Made by a program: the position numbers and the translations under genes
Shown: piece by piece, positions 54,226 through 62,672 of the stretch
Layout of the letters: each line of letters opens with the position of its first letter
How positions within the stretch are numbered: position 1 is the first letter of the stretch
Origin: Chitinophagaceae bacterium LGM1
Lineage (GTDB): Bacteria > Bacteroidota > Bacteroidia > Chitinophagales > Chitinophagaceae
Direction: 5' to 3'
DNA: 64,000 bases
NCBI GenBank assembly: GCA_018604165.1
Contig: CP075895.1
Coordinates: 2,227,001-2,291,000, forward strand
The notes under the pieces: model-generated
The model's input: only the letters and a program-made list of their open reading frames with translations
Databases searched by the model: none
Told to the model about the DNA's origin: nothing

Positions 54226-54963
54226 TTAATTCTCTAATGCGCCTGCTGCTGCCCATTTTTGCACCTGTGCTATCTGGCAGTTACTCAGTTTTGCACCACC
54301 CATCGGCATGGCAGCAATACCCGCCTCGTGGCGTATGGCTTGCAAGAGTTTACCATTGAGTGTAGCATTTTTAATACCTGCATAGCTATCCAATGCTACA
54401 CCTTTCGATGCATTAGCACTGTTATGGCAGCCTTTACAATTATTGTCCATCATCGGTTTAATAACAGCCGCGTATGTAAAATTGTTGCTATCGCACAGCG
54501 TGCCGCAATTATCAGAATATTTTGCTCCCTCATTTATCCACCTACCTATCAGTGCTATTTGTGCAGATGATAACGGTGGATTTGGCGATAGTGGCATACG
54601 CTTTCTGATGTCTGTTTCGGTAATGGCTTCGTATAGTTTTGTTTCGTTGGCGTTGCCTTTTACAAACTCTTTGGAGTTGACAATGTTTTCGTACGTTGTA
54701 AACACATAACCATCAGCTTTATCTACCCCGTTGTGGCAACCTGCTCCCGTACAATTGCCTGTAAATATGGGCAGAATATCTCTTGTAAAGCAAATACCTG
54801 TATCTACAGGATTATTTCCCCCGCCACCATTACCACCGTTGCTGCCATTGCCACCCGTATTAGTTGTGGTAGCAGGTGTTGGTGCATTTTTCTTATGTGT
54901 GCACGCTATTGCCATTACAATGAGTAATACAATTGTCGTTCCAACCAGTGAGCGTTTGTTCAT
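54226..54963 (-). CDS. Di-haem-like cytochrome lipoprotein
   Basis: A 245-residue lipoprotein (lipobox AIAC, Cys21) with a Gly/Asn-rich linker (residues 36-51). Two haem-like sites: C71-TGAG-C76-H77 (CX4CH) and C176-KG-C179-H180 (CXXCH). Each is followed by a Met-rich RMPLSPNPPLS or MPMGGAKLS block. The two sites, and sequence similarity to the next gene, suggest an internal duplication. The ATG at 54963 was chosen because it starts the signal peptide. It would pass electrons in the periplasm, inferred from its context. Confidence 0.75.
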   Translation of the reverse strand: MNKRSLVGTTIVLLIVMAIACTHKKNAPTPATTTNTGGNGSNGGNGGGGNNPVDTGICFTRDILPIFTGNCTGAGCHNGVDKADGYVFTTYENIVNSKEFVKGNANETKLYEAITETDIRKRMPLSPNPPLSSAQIALIGRWINEGAKYSDNCGTLCDSNNFTYAAVIKPMMDNNCKGCHNSANASKGVALDSYAGIKNATLNGKLLQAIRHEAGIAAMPMGGAKLSNCQIAQVQKWAAAGALEN

Positions 54964-54987
54964 TTGATATCCAGTATTTAACATTTC

Positions 54988-55389
54988 TTATTGCAGTACA
55001 CAATCAGTAAGCGTAACATCGGTGATGATGAACCCCGTGCATACACCTTTGACGGTTACCTGCTGCCCTGCTAATACTTTCGCATCTTTCTCGCGCATGG
55101 TACACAGTACGTTGCCGTCGGTATTGCCTGTTATTGTTACAGCCAGTCCACCATCCTGATTTTGTGATGCCTCTGCCACTGTACCGCTTACTACCAATGC
55201 CTTGTTCAGGTATTGTTCGTTGGCGGCTGCCTCGTTGGTAGCAAATGCCGTACATAGTTCGCCCGCGTTTACAGTTATGCCTTTCATATCTTCCACTTTC
55301 TCATGTGGTTTGTTCCACATATAGAAGCCAATAGCACCACCGACACAGATGGCTGCAAAGAGCAGGTAGAGTATTCTTTTCTTGTTCAT
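54988..55389 (-). CDS. OB-fold membrane-anchored protein (tRNA_anti-like)
   Basis: A 133-residue protein with an N-terminal helix (about residues 5-25) and a periplasmic OB-fold domain; strands include LVVSGTVAEA, GLAVTITG and QQVTVKGVCTGFIITDVTLTDC. It resembles the tRNA_anti-like putative lipoprotein family, which despite the name is of unknown function. Gap to the next gene is 24 bases. Confidence 0.8.
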   Translation of the reverse strand: MNKKRILYLLFAAICVGGAIGFYMWNKPHEKVEDMKGITVNAGELCTAFATNEAAANEQYLNKALVVSGTVAEASQNQDGGLAVTITGNTDGNVLCTMREKDAKVLAGQQVTVKGVCTGFIITDVTLTDCVLQ

Positions 55390-55532
55390 AAACAAACGGC
55401 TTATTTATAATGTCAAAAATATGTCATCGCTTGCAGGCACAAAACCGCATCCTGACGAAACGGGAAAATGCCAGTACGAGTGCGGACTATGCAAATATGC
55501 ACTATATATACTGTATTGAAGTGTAAATAGTT

Positions 55533-56285
55533 TTAGGCATCCCCAGCCAGCCAGCGTTTAAACTCTGCCGCGCGTTCTGAGCTTACTACGGGCAGTTCTT
55601 TTACGGGTGGGTTCAGCGTTACTATCACACGGGCTTTCGTGTACGACTTCATATCTGTAATAGCTTTGATATTGATAATGTACTGCCTGTTGAGCCTGAA
55701 GAATTGTTTGGGGTCGAGCATGGTTTGCAGGGCATCGAGGTTATGGTCCATCGGGTAGTTACGTCCCTCGAAAGTACGAGCCAGTGTAGCTTTGTTCTCG
55801 CTATAGCAATAGGCTATCTCGTCTGTTTCCAGTGTTTTAATGTGCTCGCCAAAACGAATGACGAAGCGTCTTTTGTATTCTGGTTGGGCGAAAGTTTGGG
55901 CTAATACCTCGCCCTTGTCGCTAAATATTTTCTTGAGGTCATCGAGCTTGGTGAGTGCCGATTTTAGTTCTTCTTTCTTTACGGGTTTCATCAGATAGTC
56001 TATACTCGATGCTTTGAACGCATCAATAGCATATTGGTCGAAGGCGGTGGTAAAAATAATAGGTGCATCAATCTTTACACGTTTCAGCAGGTCGAAGGCA
56101 GTACCATCTGCCAGATGCACATCCATAAAAACTATCTCGGGCAGTGGGTTGGCAGTAAACCATGCAGCCGCTTCTACCACACTATCGTGGTGTGCTACTA
56201 CCTGTGCGCCGGGTAGTGTTTCGTCTATCAGTTTCACCAAACGCTTGTAGGCTGGTGTTTCATCTTCTATGATTACTACTTTCAT
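55533..56285 (-). CDS. LytTR-type response regulator
   Basis: A 250-residue regulator. Receiver domain: Glu-Asp pair at residues 7-8 (IIEDE), phospho-acceptor Asp55 in VFMDVHLADG, and the conserved KP in LMKPVKKEEL. The C-terminal LytTR DNA-binding domain is at about 140-245 (AYCYSENKATLARTFEGR, FFRLNRQYIINIKAI). It overlaps the sensor kinase by 4 bases. LytTR regulators usually control adjacent genes; the genes 3' of it (OB, cytochromes, YceI, DUF5777) are good candidates. Confidence 0.95.
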   Translation of the reverse strand: MKVVIIEDETPAYKRLVKLIDETLPGAQVVAHHDSVVEAAAWFTANPLPEIVFMDVHLADGTAFDLLKRVKIDAPIIFTTAFDQYAIDAFKASSIDYLMKPVKKEELKSALTKLDDLKKIFSDKGEVLAQTFAQPEYKRRFVIRFGEHIKTLETDEIAYCYSENKATLARTFEGRNYPMDHNLDALQTMLDPKQFFRLNRQYIINIKAITDMKSYTKARVIVTLNPPVKELPVVSSERAAEFKRWLAGDA

Positions 56286-59137
56286 AACAATGGCAAGTTT
56301 ACAATAAATTCTTTTTCGCTGACACCATAGTACATTTTTTTATCAGTGAGCAGTGTATATCGTTTCTGTATATTCTTCAATCCCAACCCGGCCCCTTTCT
56401 CTTTACTTATTTTAGGATTAAACGTATTGCGGATGGTAATAGCATCGTCTGTAGCGGTGATAGTGATGTACAGGGGTTTTGATTTTGATACCACATTATG
56501 TTTCAATGCATTTTCTACCAATAGTTGCAATGCCAGCGGCACAATCCGCTTGCTTGCCAGTATAGCGTTGGGTATGTCTATTTGTATATGTAGCGCATCT
56601 GCAAAGCGGCTCTTTTGCACATAGAGGTAGTTTTCCAGTATGGCTATCTCTTCGCTCAGCAACACAAGGTCTTTGTTTCGGTGCAGCAACATATTGCGAT
56701 ACAGGTCGCTAAGATGGCTTGTGTATTTCCCTGCCGCGTCTTTATCGTCTTCTATCAGGCTGGCAAGGGTGTTCAGGCTGTTGAACAGGAAGTGCGGATT
56801 GACTTGGCTCTTCAGGTTTTCATATTCAAACATCAGGCGTTCGCGTTGCAGGGTTGATAGCTTGCGTAGGTTTTTTTCGCGAATGGTGATGTATGTATAT
56901 ACTATGCCGAATACCACACCCGCAAACAACAGGATAAACAACGGCGTGCGCCAAAAAGGCTGCCTGATGCGGAACGTATAGCTTGCCTCGTTGTACTTAC
57001 CAAAGCTGCTATTGAGCGATGCCTGTACAGTGAATGTGTATTTGCCCGGTGGCAGTTGCGGGAAAGTTACTGCCTCATCGCTGGTTACTACCCATGTATC
57101 GTTATAGCCATCGAGCTTGTAGCGGTAGTGCAGCTTATCGGGGTTGGCAAAGTTGATGCCATCGTAAGCAAAGCTGATGTGATTTTCGTTGTGAGCGTAT
57201 CTTGTTTTGTCGGGCGATACGGGTTTGAAAAACAGGCTCACGTTTTCGATGTGTACATCGGGGCGTATATCGAAACGTGCATAGATGTTTCTGAACACGA
57301 TAAAACCATGCTCGAAAGGCACATATACATTGCGCGATGTATCTCTGGCATACAACTTCAGTATGCGCGACGTGCTGTCTATATGTATGCCCTGCCTGCT
57401 GTTGTAGCTGCGAAACTGGTTGCTGTATGGATACCATACGTCTATACCAATATCATGCACTACCACTACCTGCCCTGTGGCATTGGCAGCTATGGTGTGT
57501 ATGTTCACATCTTGCAAGCCTTGTTGGGCAGTAAGCAGTTGCCATTTGTTGCCGTTGAAGTAATACAGCCCATCGCCCAGTGCCGATGCCCATATACGCC
57601 CCTCAGCATCTTCTGCCACTGTATAGGCTACTTTGCTTTTGATGCCGTCTGCTACGGTATATTGTTTATATACGCCGTTTTGCAACATGGTAACGCCACC
57701 ACCATCGGTAGCCATCCACACACGGCCTTTGCTATCGGGGTACACCTGATAAATGTAATCGCTGCCTGCCCCGCTTTTTTTATTGTGTACACGGCGTATC
57801 GTAGGTATTGGTTGCGATATATCCAGCTCCGCAACACCATTCAGCCCCGATACCCATAGCGTATTGCCTGCACTGCTGATGTCCAACACGCTTTCTCTAT
57901 CCAGCATTTCTATACCCGATAACTTAACAGGATTGCCACCTGCTGTAGTGTACCATACCCCATCGCCGATAGTACCTATCCACAGCCTGCGCTGCGCATC
58001 TATGTGCAGGGCGGTAATGCCCGCATCGGCGGTGTGTTGCAATACGGGGGTGTTTATTTTACCGCCCAGCGGCAGTTTGTATAGTTTCTCTTCCAGCGAA
58101 AACCAAAGATTATTGTCCTTATCACAAACCATAGCCCGCACATCTTTCAGCGTATAGGGTGGCAGCACAGGCAGGTATTGCATATAGGCATCGGTTATCA
58201 TAGTCATGCCCGTATTGGTGGCACACCATATCACGCCCGAACGCCCAAGTAGCAGTTGCTTCATCTTGCGCCCCTCAAAGTAGTGGGCGTTTACATACAC
58301 GGTATCGTAGTCGGGCGTATATAGCTCCAGCAGATAGCCCATTTCTGTTGCCACCCATGCCCTGCCCTTGCCCATAGGTAATATATCGTTTATCTGCCCC
58401 CAACGCCATGCGCTGTCTATATGGGGTGTCCATACTTTGCGGCTGTTGCTGCAATAAAATGATATGCCACCCTCTTGTGTACCCACCCAGCAATCCGTTA
58501 CATCGGGCGATGGTTTAAGTACACGTACTATATTATCTGCCAACCCTTGTCGGGTGGTTACATTATTTATTTGCAGTTTGCCTTTATCAAAAAACACTTC
58601 GTTAATGCCTTGGTCGGTACTTACCACCACCCGCTTGTTCGGAAACAGCGAGAGATTGTACACATAATCGTCAGACAGTCCTGTTGTTTTATTGCAAGCC
58701 AAGCCAATATGGTTGATGACGGCAAAGAAACCATCGCCCTCACTGCACAGCCACAACACTCCTGCCCCATCCATACGAATGTCTTTTATAGCACTGGCAG
58801 GCTTTGCTCCTTGTATGTTGTAGGGTTTTATCAGTTTATCGTCCAACACACCAACGCTGCCGTCTGCAAAGCCAATGAGTATGGTATTGCCATACGCGGT
58901 AAGTGCGGTGACGGTTTTATCTTTTTGCGCGGTAACAAAAACTACCTGCCTGCCGTTGAAACGGTAGATGCCCGCGTCTGTGCCTATCCATACATACCCG
59001 TTGCCGTCTTGGGTGATGGCATTGGCTTTTACAGGCATATCGGCATCGTTGAGGAAGAAGTGGCGCGAGAAGGTATGCTGCGCCTGTGCGCTGCCAGCGC
59101 ATACAAGCATCATCAACATAAACAGTACACAACGCAT
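56282..59137 (-). CDS. Propeller-type sensor histidine kinase
   Basis: A 951-residue kinase with a signal peptide, two Reg_prop-type beta-propellers (about residues 25-610; repeats such as DGNGYVWIGTDAGIYRF), a Y_Y_Y domain (about 615-705; LHYRYKLDGYND), one membrane helix (about 715-735), and a LytS-type kinase core. The phospho-His is His782 in NPHFLFNSLNTL, and GAGLGLKNIQKRY is the ATP-binding end. This is the hybrid-like architecture common in Bacteroidota sugar or stress sensors but with a separate LytTR partner downstream. It follows YceI (copy A) with 3 bases between. Confidence 0.94.
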   Translation of the reverse strand: MRCVLFMLMMLVCAGSAQAQHTFSRHFFLNDADMPVKANAITQDGNGYVWIGTDAGIYRFNGRQVVFVTAQKDKTVTALTAYGNTILIGFADGSVGVLDDKLIKPYNIQGAKPASAIKDIRMDGAGVLWLCSEGDGFFAVINHIGLACNKTTGLSDDYVYNLSLFPNKRVVVSTDQGINEVFFDKGKLQINNVTTRQGLADNIVRVLKPSPDVTDCWVGTQEGGISFYCSNSRKVWTPHIDSAWRWGQINDILPMGKGRAWVATEMGYLLELYTPDYDTVYVNAHYFEGRKMKQLLLGRSGVIWCATNTGMTMITDAYMQYLPVLPPYTLKDVRAMVCDKDNNLWFSLEEKLYKLPLGGKINTPVLQHTADAGITALHIDAQRRLWIGTIGDGVWYTTAGGNPVKLSGIEMLDRESVLDISSAGNTLWVSGLNGVAELDISQPIPTIRRVHNKKSGAGSDYIYQVYPDSKGRVWMATDGGGVTMLQNGVYKQYTVADGIKSKVAYTVAEDAEGRIWASALGDGLYYFNGNKWQLLTAQQGLQDVNIHTIAANATGQVVVVHDIGIDVWYPYSNQFRSYNSRQGIHIDSTSRILKLYARDTSRNVYVPFEHGFIVFRNIYARFDIRPDVHIENVSLFFKPVSPDKTRYAHNENHISFAYDGINFANPDKLHYRYKLDGYNDTWVVTSDEAVTFPQLPPGKYTFTVQASLNSSFGKYNEASYTFRIRQPFWRTPLFILLFAGVVFGIVYTYITIREKNLRKLSTLQRERLMFEYENLKSQVNPHFLFNSLNTLASLIEDDKDAAGKYTSHLSDLYRNMLLHRNKDLVLLSEEIAILENYLYVQKSRFADALHIQIDIPNAILASKRIVPLALQLLVENALKHNVVSKSKPLYITITATDDAITIRNTFNPKISKEKGAGLGLKNIQKRYTLLTDKKMYYGVSEKEFIVNLPLL

Positions 59138-59140
59138 ATA

Positions 59141-59689
59141 TTACCTGACAGCTGGCACCATGCTACCACCAACGGTAACGTGTATATCGGGCGCCAGCTT
59201 GTCGTACACCACTTTGGGTATTTTAATATTATGGTCGTAGAGCGAAACGAAAAATTCGGAATGAACAATGAGCTTACCACTCTTTGCCCTTATTTCCACA
59301 TCAATAATACGCTCCTGCTCCACACCGTGAATTTTCAACTTTCCCTTTGCACGTAGTTTGTACTCACCGTCTTTGCTTACGTCCACGTCTTCAATAATCT
59401 TACCTGTAAAGCTCGATTCGGGGTACACCTCGCTTTCCATGTAGTTTTCATTAAAGTGCTCGCGTTGCAGCGGGCTGTTGAAGCCCTGAAAGCTGGCGTT
59501 GCTTACTTTGAATGCAAAAGTTTTCTTCTGAATATCCAGTTTCCCTTTCAACTCGGTTGTAGAGGCGCGGATGAGTTCCTGCGGGGCTTCGGAAAAAAAC
59601 CGTATCATCCCTTTCTGGATTTCGTACACTTGCGCCACCGCCTGCCGGCTAATGAAGAAGCTGAGTGTTATGAGCAGGAGTCTTAACAT
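59141..59689 (-). CDS. YceI-family periplasmic protein (copy A)
   Basis: A 182-residue exported protein with a signal peptide (ends AVAQ). It has the YceI strands EHFNENYMESEVYPESSF and IHGVEQERIIDV. It is similar to copy B in the same gene array but not recently duplicated (many differences). Its stop is 3 bases before the sensor kinase start, so it is probably in one operon with the two-component system. Confidence 0.88.
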   Translation of the reverse strand: MLRLLLITLSFFISRQAVAQVYEIQKGMIRFFSEAPQELIRASTTELKGKLDIQKKTFAFKVSNASFQGFNSPLQREHFNENYMESEVYPESSFTGKIIEDVDVSKDGEYKLRAKGKLKIHGVEQERIIDVEIRAKSGKLIVHSEFFVSLYDHNIKIPKVVYDKLAPDIHVTVGGSMVPAVR

Positions 59690-59866
59690 GAGGCAGGAAT
59701 AAAGATAAAGAAGATACCGTAGATAATTTATGCCCCATTGTTGATGGTTTATGTTTTTTTAGATGTTGTGGAGCATTTAGTGTTGTTTTCAGGATATATT
59801 AAATCTTAGCCCGAACATACTATTACATAGCTTTTTCGTACATTTATTATAATCAACGATTGCCTA

Positions 59867-61963
59867 GTGCGTAGTGTATTTGTACTAATGTTATGCTTAT
59901 TGCTTGCTTTGCCAGCCTTTGTAAAAGGGCAAGATACAACTGTGAGCATCAGCCAACCACTGAGTACCCATAGTTTTTGCCCGGGCGATACAGTGCATCT
60001 GCATTACAGCGTCAACCGCAAGTTTTTACTCAGCAATGTATTTACTGCCCAGCTATCCAACGCATGGGGTGGTTTTGGCAATGCAGTACCTATAGGCACA
60101 AAATCATCAGACACTGATGGTGTTATCATATGCATCATACCCGATAGTATGTCTGCAGGTACTGCTTACAGGGTACGCATTGCTGCATCATCGCCCGTGC
60201 GCACATCTGCCGACAATGGTATAAATATCACTATCCGCCCGAAACCTGTATTGGCACCTGCCAGCAACAGCCCTGTATGCGAGGGTAAAACCCTACAACT
60301 GACGGCGGGGCATAGCGGCAGTGCTGCGATAGACTGGAGCGGACCAGGCAGCTATACAGATGTGGGTAATAATGTAAGCCGTGCAAGTGTTACCCCATCT
60401 ATGGCAGGTAGCTACACTGTCAACGCTACACTAAACGGATGTACTGCTACGCAAATAATACAGGTGGTAGTAAAACCATCGCCCCACCCGATGCTGATAA
60501 CCAACTCGCCCGCATGCCTTGGCGATACGATGAAGTTTTCATTCAGCGGTACGCCCTCATCTATCTATAAACTGACACTACCTGACGGCTCTACCTACGA
60601 TAGTATTCAGTACCTCATTGTGCATCAGGCGGTATTTAAGTATAGCGGTACCTGCAAATTAAGAGCCACATTAGATGGTTGTGTAGATAGTTTGTTCAGC
60701 AACTTTACTGTACGCCCGTTGCCCGATACGCCAACCATCATCAGCAACAGCCCGCTTTGCAAAGGGGCTAATATTCAGTTTTATGCATTGCTTGGTACAT
60801 CGCCATCGGCAACGTATAGCTGGAGTGGCCCTGCAGGTTTCAGCAGTACGCAGGCTACACCATTCATACTATCGGCCAATAACACACATGCAGGGGTGTA
60901 CAAACTGCAATCGAAGCTGAATGGCTGCTACTCTATACCTGCTTATGATACGGTAGAGATATTAGACAGTCCGCCAAAGCCAATAGGCAGCAGTAACAGC
61001 CCGATTTGCGAGGGCGATACCATGAAACTGACTGTGCAGAATGTGGCAGGTGCTACCTACTTGTGGGTAGGGCCCAACAACTTCAAAACCAACATACAGA
61101 ACCCAGAGCTACCATTCGTCACCACAATGGGCAACGGGTATTACGTAATACAAGACAGCATAAGCGGCTGTACAAACACAGATACTATTTTTGTAGAAGT
61201 AAACGCCTATCCTAAGAAACCGCACATAGCCACCAATGCGCCTGTTTGCCCTGTAGATACTTTGGTGATGAAAGCCATAACAGATATTGAGGGTATTGAC
61301 TTCATGTGGACATCTGCACAAAACATCGCTGATACAGGGCTGACAGTAAAAAGATATCCCGTAAAAAATACTGATACCGGTTGGCATACCGTAATAGCGG
61401 ATAACAGAGGCTGCGCCACACAAGGCGACACAGCTTATGTAAGCATCAAGCCCATGCCGGCTGTACCTGGCATTGTACAAAACACACCACTGTGGGAAGG
61501 GCAAGAACTGCAACTGCAAGCCAAAACCAGCGAACCAAGGTTGTTGATATACTGGAATGGTCCCAACGACTGGACGGATACGGGAGCATACGTGGCACTT
61601 GGTAATATGGGCAGCCAAAACAAAGGCACTTATATACTGACAGTAGATAAGAACGGTTGCAAAGCATCGGCCGTTACCAATATTGATGTGCGGGAGTTCG
61701 TAACCAAATATGATTTTACCCTGTACCCATCGCCCAACGATGGCGACTTTACCATATCGGGTAAACTAAATGCCGACCAACACGTGCAGATAAGCATTGT
61801 AAACAGTGTGGGGCAAGAAGTATATTATGTAGCCCTGCAAAGCGATAAGAAGTTTATACAACACAAACTGAACCTGAAAGGCAGGCTGAGCAGTGGCATA
61901 TACACCCTGCAAGCCACCTACAACGGGCGTATAGTACGCATACCATTTACCATCATCAGGTAG
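59867..61963 (+). CDS. Ig/PKD-like repeat protein with T9SS sorting domain
   Basis: A 698-residue secreted protein with a GTG start and a signal peptide (ends VKGQ). About six Ig-like/PKD-like domains, each beginning with a SP(V/A/L/I)C-G pattern (SPVCEGKTLQL, SPACLGDTMKF, SPLCKGANIQF, SPICEGDTMKL and others), make up residues 120-610. The C terminus is a T9SS sorting domain (LYPSPNDGDFTI to GIYTLQATY). The role is probably cell-surface structure or adhesion. Confidence 0.88.
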   Translation: MRSVFVLMLCLLLALPAFVKGQDTTVSISQPLSTHSFCPGDTVHLHYSVNRKFLLSNVFTAQLSNAWGGFGNAVPIGTKSSDTDGVIICIIPDSMSAGTAYRVRIAASSPVRTSADNGINITIRPKPVLAPASNSPVCEGKTLQLTAGHSGSAAIDWSGPGSYTDVGNNVSRASVTPSMAGSYTVNATLNGCTATQIIQVVVKPSPHPMLITNSPACLGDTMKFSFSGTPSSIYKLTLPDGSTYDSIQYLIVHQAVFKYSGTCKLRATLDGCVDSLFSNFTVRPLPDTPTIISNSPLCKGANIQFYALLGTSPSATYSWSGPAGFSSTQATPFILSANNTHAGVYKLQSKLNGCYSIPAYDTVEILDSPPKPIGSSNSPICEGDTMKLTVQNVAGATYLWVGPNNFKTNIQNPELPFVTTMGNGYYVIQDSISGCTNTDTIFVEVNAYPKKPHIATNAPVCPVDTLVMKAITDIEGIDFMWTSAQNIADTGLTVKRYPVKNTDTGWHTVIADNRGCATQGDTAYVSIKPMPAVPGIVQNTPLWEGQELQLQAKTSEPRLLIYWNGPNDWTDTGAYVALGNMGSQNKGTYILTVDKNGCKASAVTNIDVREFVTKYDFTLYPSPNDGDFTISGKLNADQHVQISIVNSVGQEVYYVALQSDKKFIQHKLNLKGRLSSGIYTLQATYNGRIVRIPFTIIR

Positions 61964-62027
61964 GCTTTTTATTTTCTTTAACATAGCACGTATATTTATG
62001 GCATAAGGCTTGCACAGCATCATGTAC

Positions 62028-62609
62028 ATGAAATCACTCATTACTATAACGGCTATATTACTGGCAGTACACACCAACGCACAAACAAGCGATAGTGCTG
62101 TATTATTCAGATTGCCGAACGTGGATGTGAATGGTGGCAGAAACTGGAGTAATGATACCATACGCTATCAGTACAACCAGATGAAGCATTATGTAACCAC
62201 TATACTACCCTACCTGCAAGCCGCTACTGCCATGATGGATGAACTGAACAGGCTTGAACAAGACCCGAGCATCAGCAAACGCCAGCGCAAGTCTTTCATC
62301 AACCAAAAAGAAGATGAAATGAAGCAGCGTTTTGAAACCGAAATAAAACAACTGAACGAAACACAAGGTGTGCTGCTTGTAAAACTGATAGCCCGACAAA
62401 GCGGTGAAAACATCTACGGCAAGATGGAAGAATATAAAACTACCTTCTACGCGCTGAAGTGGCAGGCATGGGCAAGGTTGCACGGATTCAACCTCAACAG
62501 AAGATACGACCCATACGATGAGCCTATGCTGGAACACATAATGCAAAGCCTCGGCTATCCTTTGCCTGCCAAGTATGGAGAATACGAAGCACGGCTCACT
62601 ACTTATTAA
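62028..62609 (+). CDS. DUF4294-like exported protein
   Basis: A 193-residue protein with a signal peptide (ends TNAQ). The middle is helical, with KRQRKSFINQKEDEMKQRF and ETQGVLLVKLIARQSG, and the C-terminal YDPYDEPMLEHIMQ matches the look of DUF4294. Function is unknown. ATG at 62028 (MKSLITI) was chosen as the start of the signal peptide; 62010 and 62022 are alternatives. Confidence 0.8.
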   Translation: MKSLITITAILLAVHTNAQTSDSAVLFRLPNVDVNGGRNWSNDTIRYQYNQMKHYVTTILPYLQAATAMMDELNRLEQDPSISKRQRKSFINQKEDEMKQRFETEIKQLNETQGVLLVKLIARQSGENIYGKMEEYKTTFYALKWQAWARLHGFNLNRRYDPYDEPMLEHIMQSLGYPLPAKYGEYEARLTTY

Positions 62610-62616
62610 CCGATAG

Positions 62617-62650
62617 TAAAAGTACCTATGGCAAATAATCAGTACTTTTA
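62617..62650. repeat. Inverted repeat between DUF4294 gene and LamG gene
   Basis: TAAAAGTAC (62617-62625) and GTACTTTTA (62642-62650) form perfect 9-base arms across a 16-base loop. It may be a weak terminator of the DUF4294 gene. Confidence 0.4.
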
Positions 62651-62672
62651 ATGCTGATAAAATCAGCTATTA

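Noticed and set aside
57056-59356. Long plus-strand frames opposite the sensor kinase
   Set aside because: Antisense to an intact 951-residue kinase; composition is that of a shadow frame.
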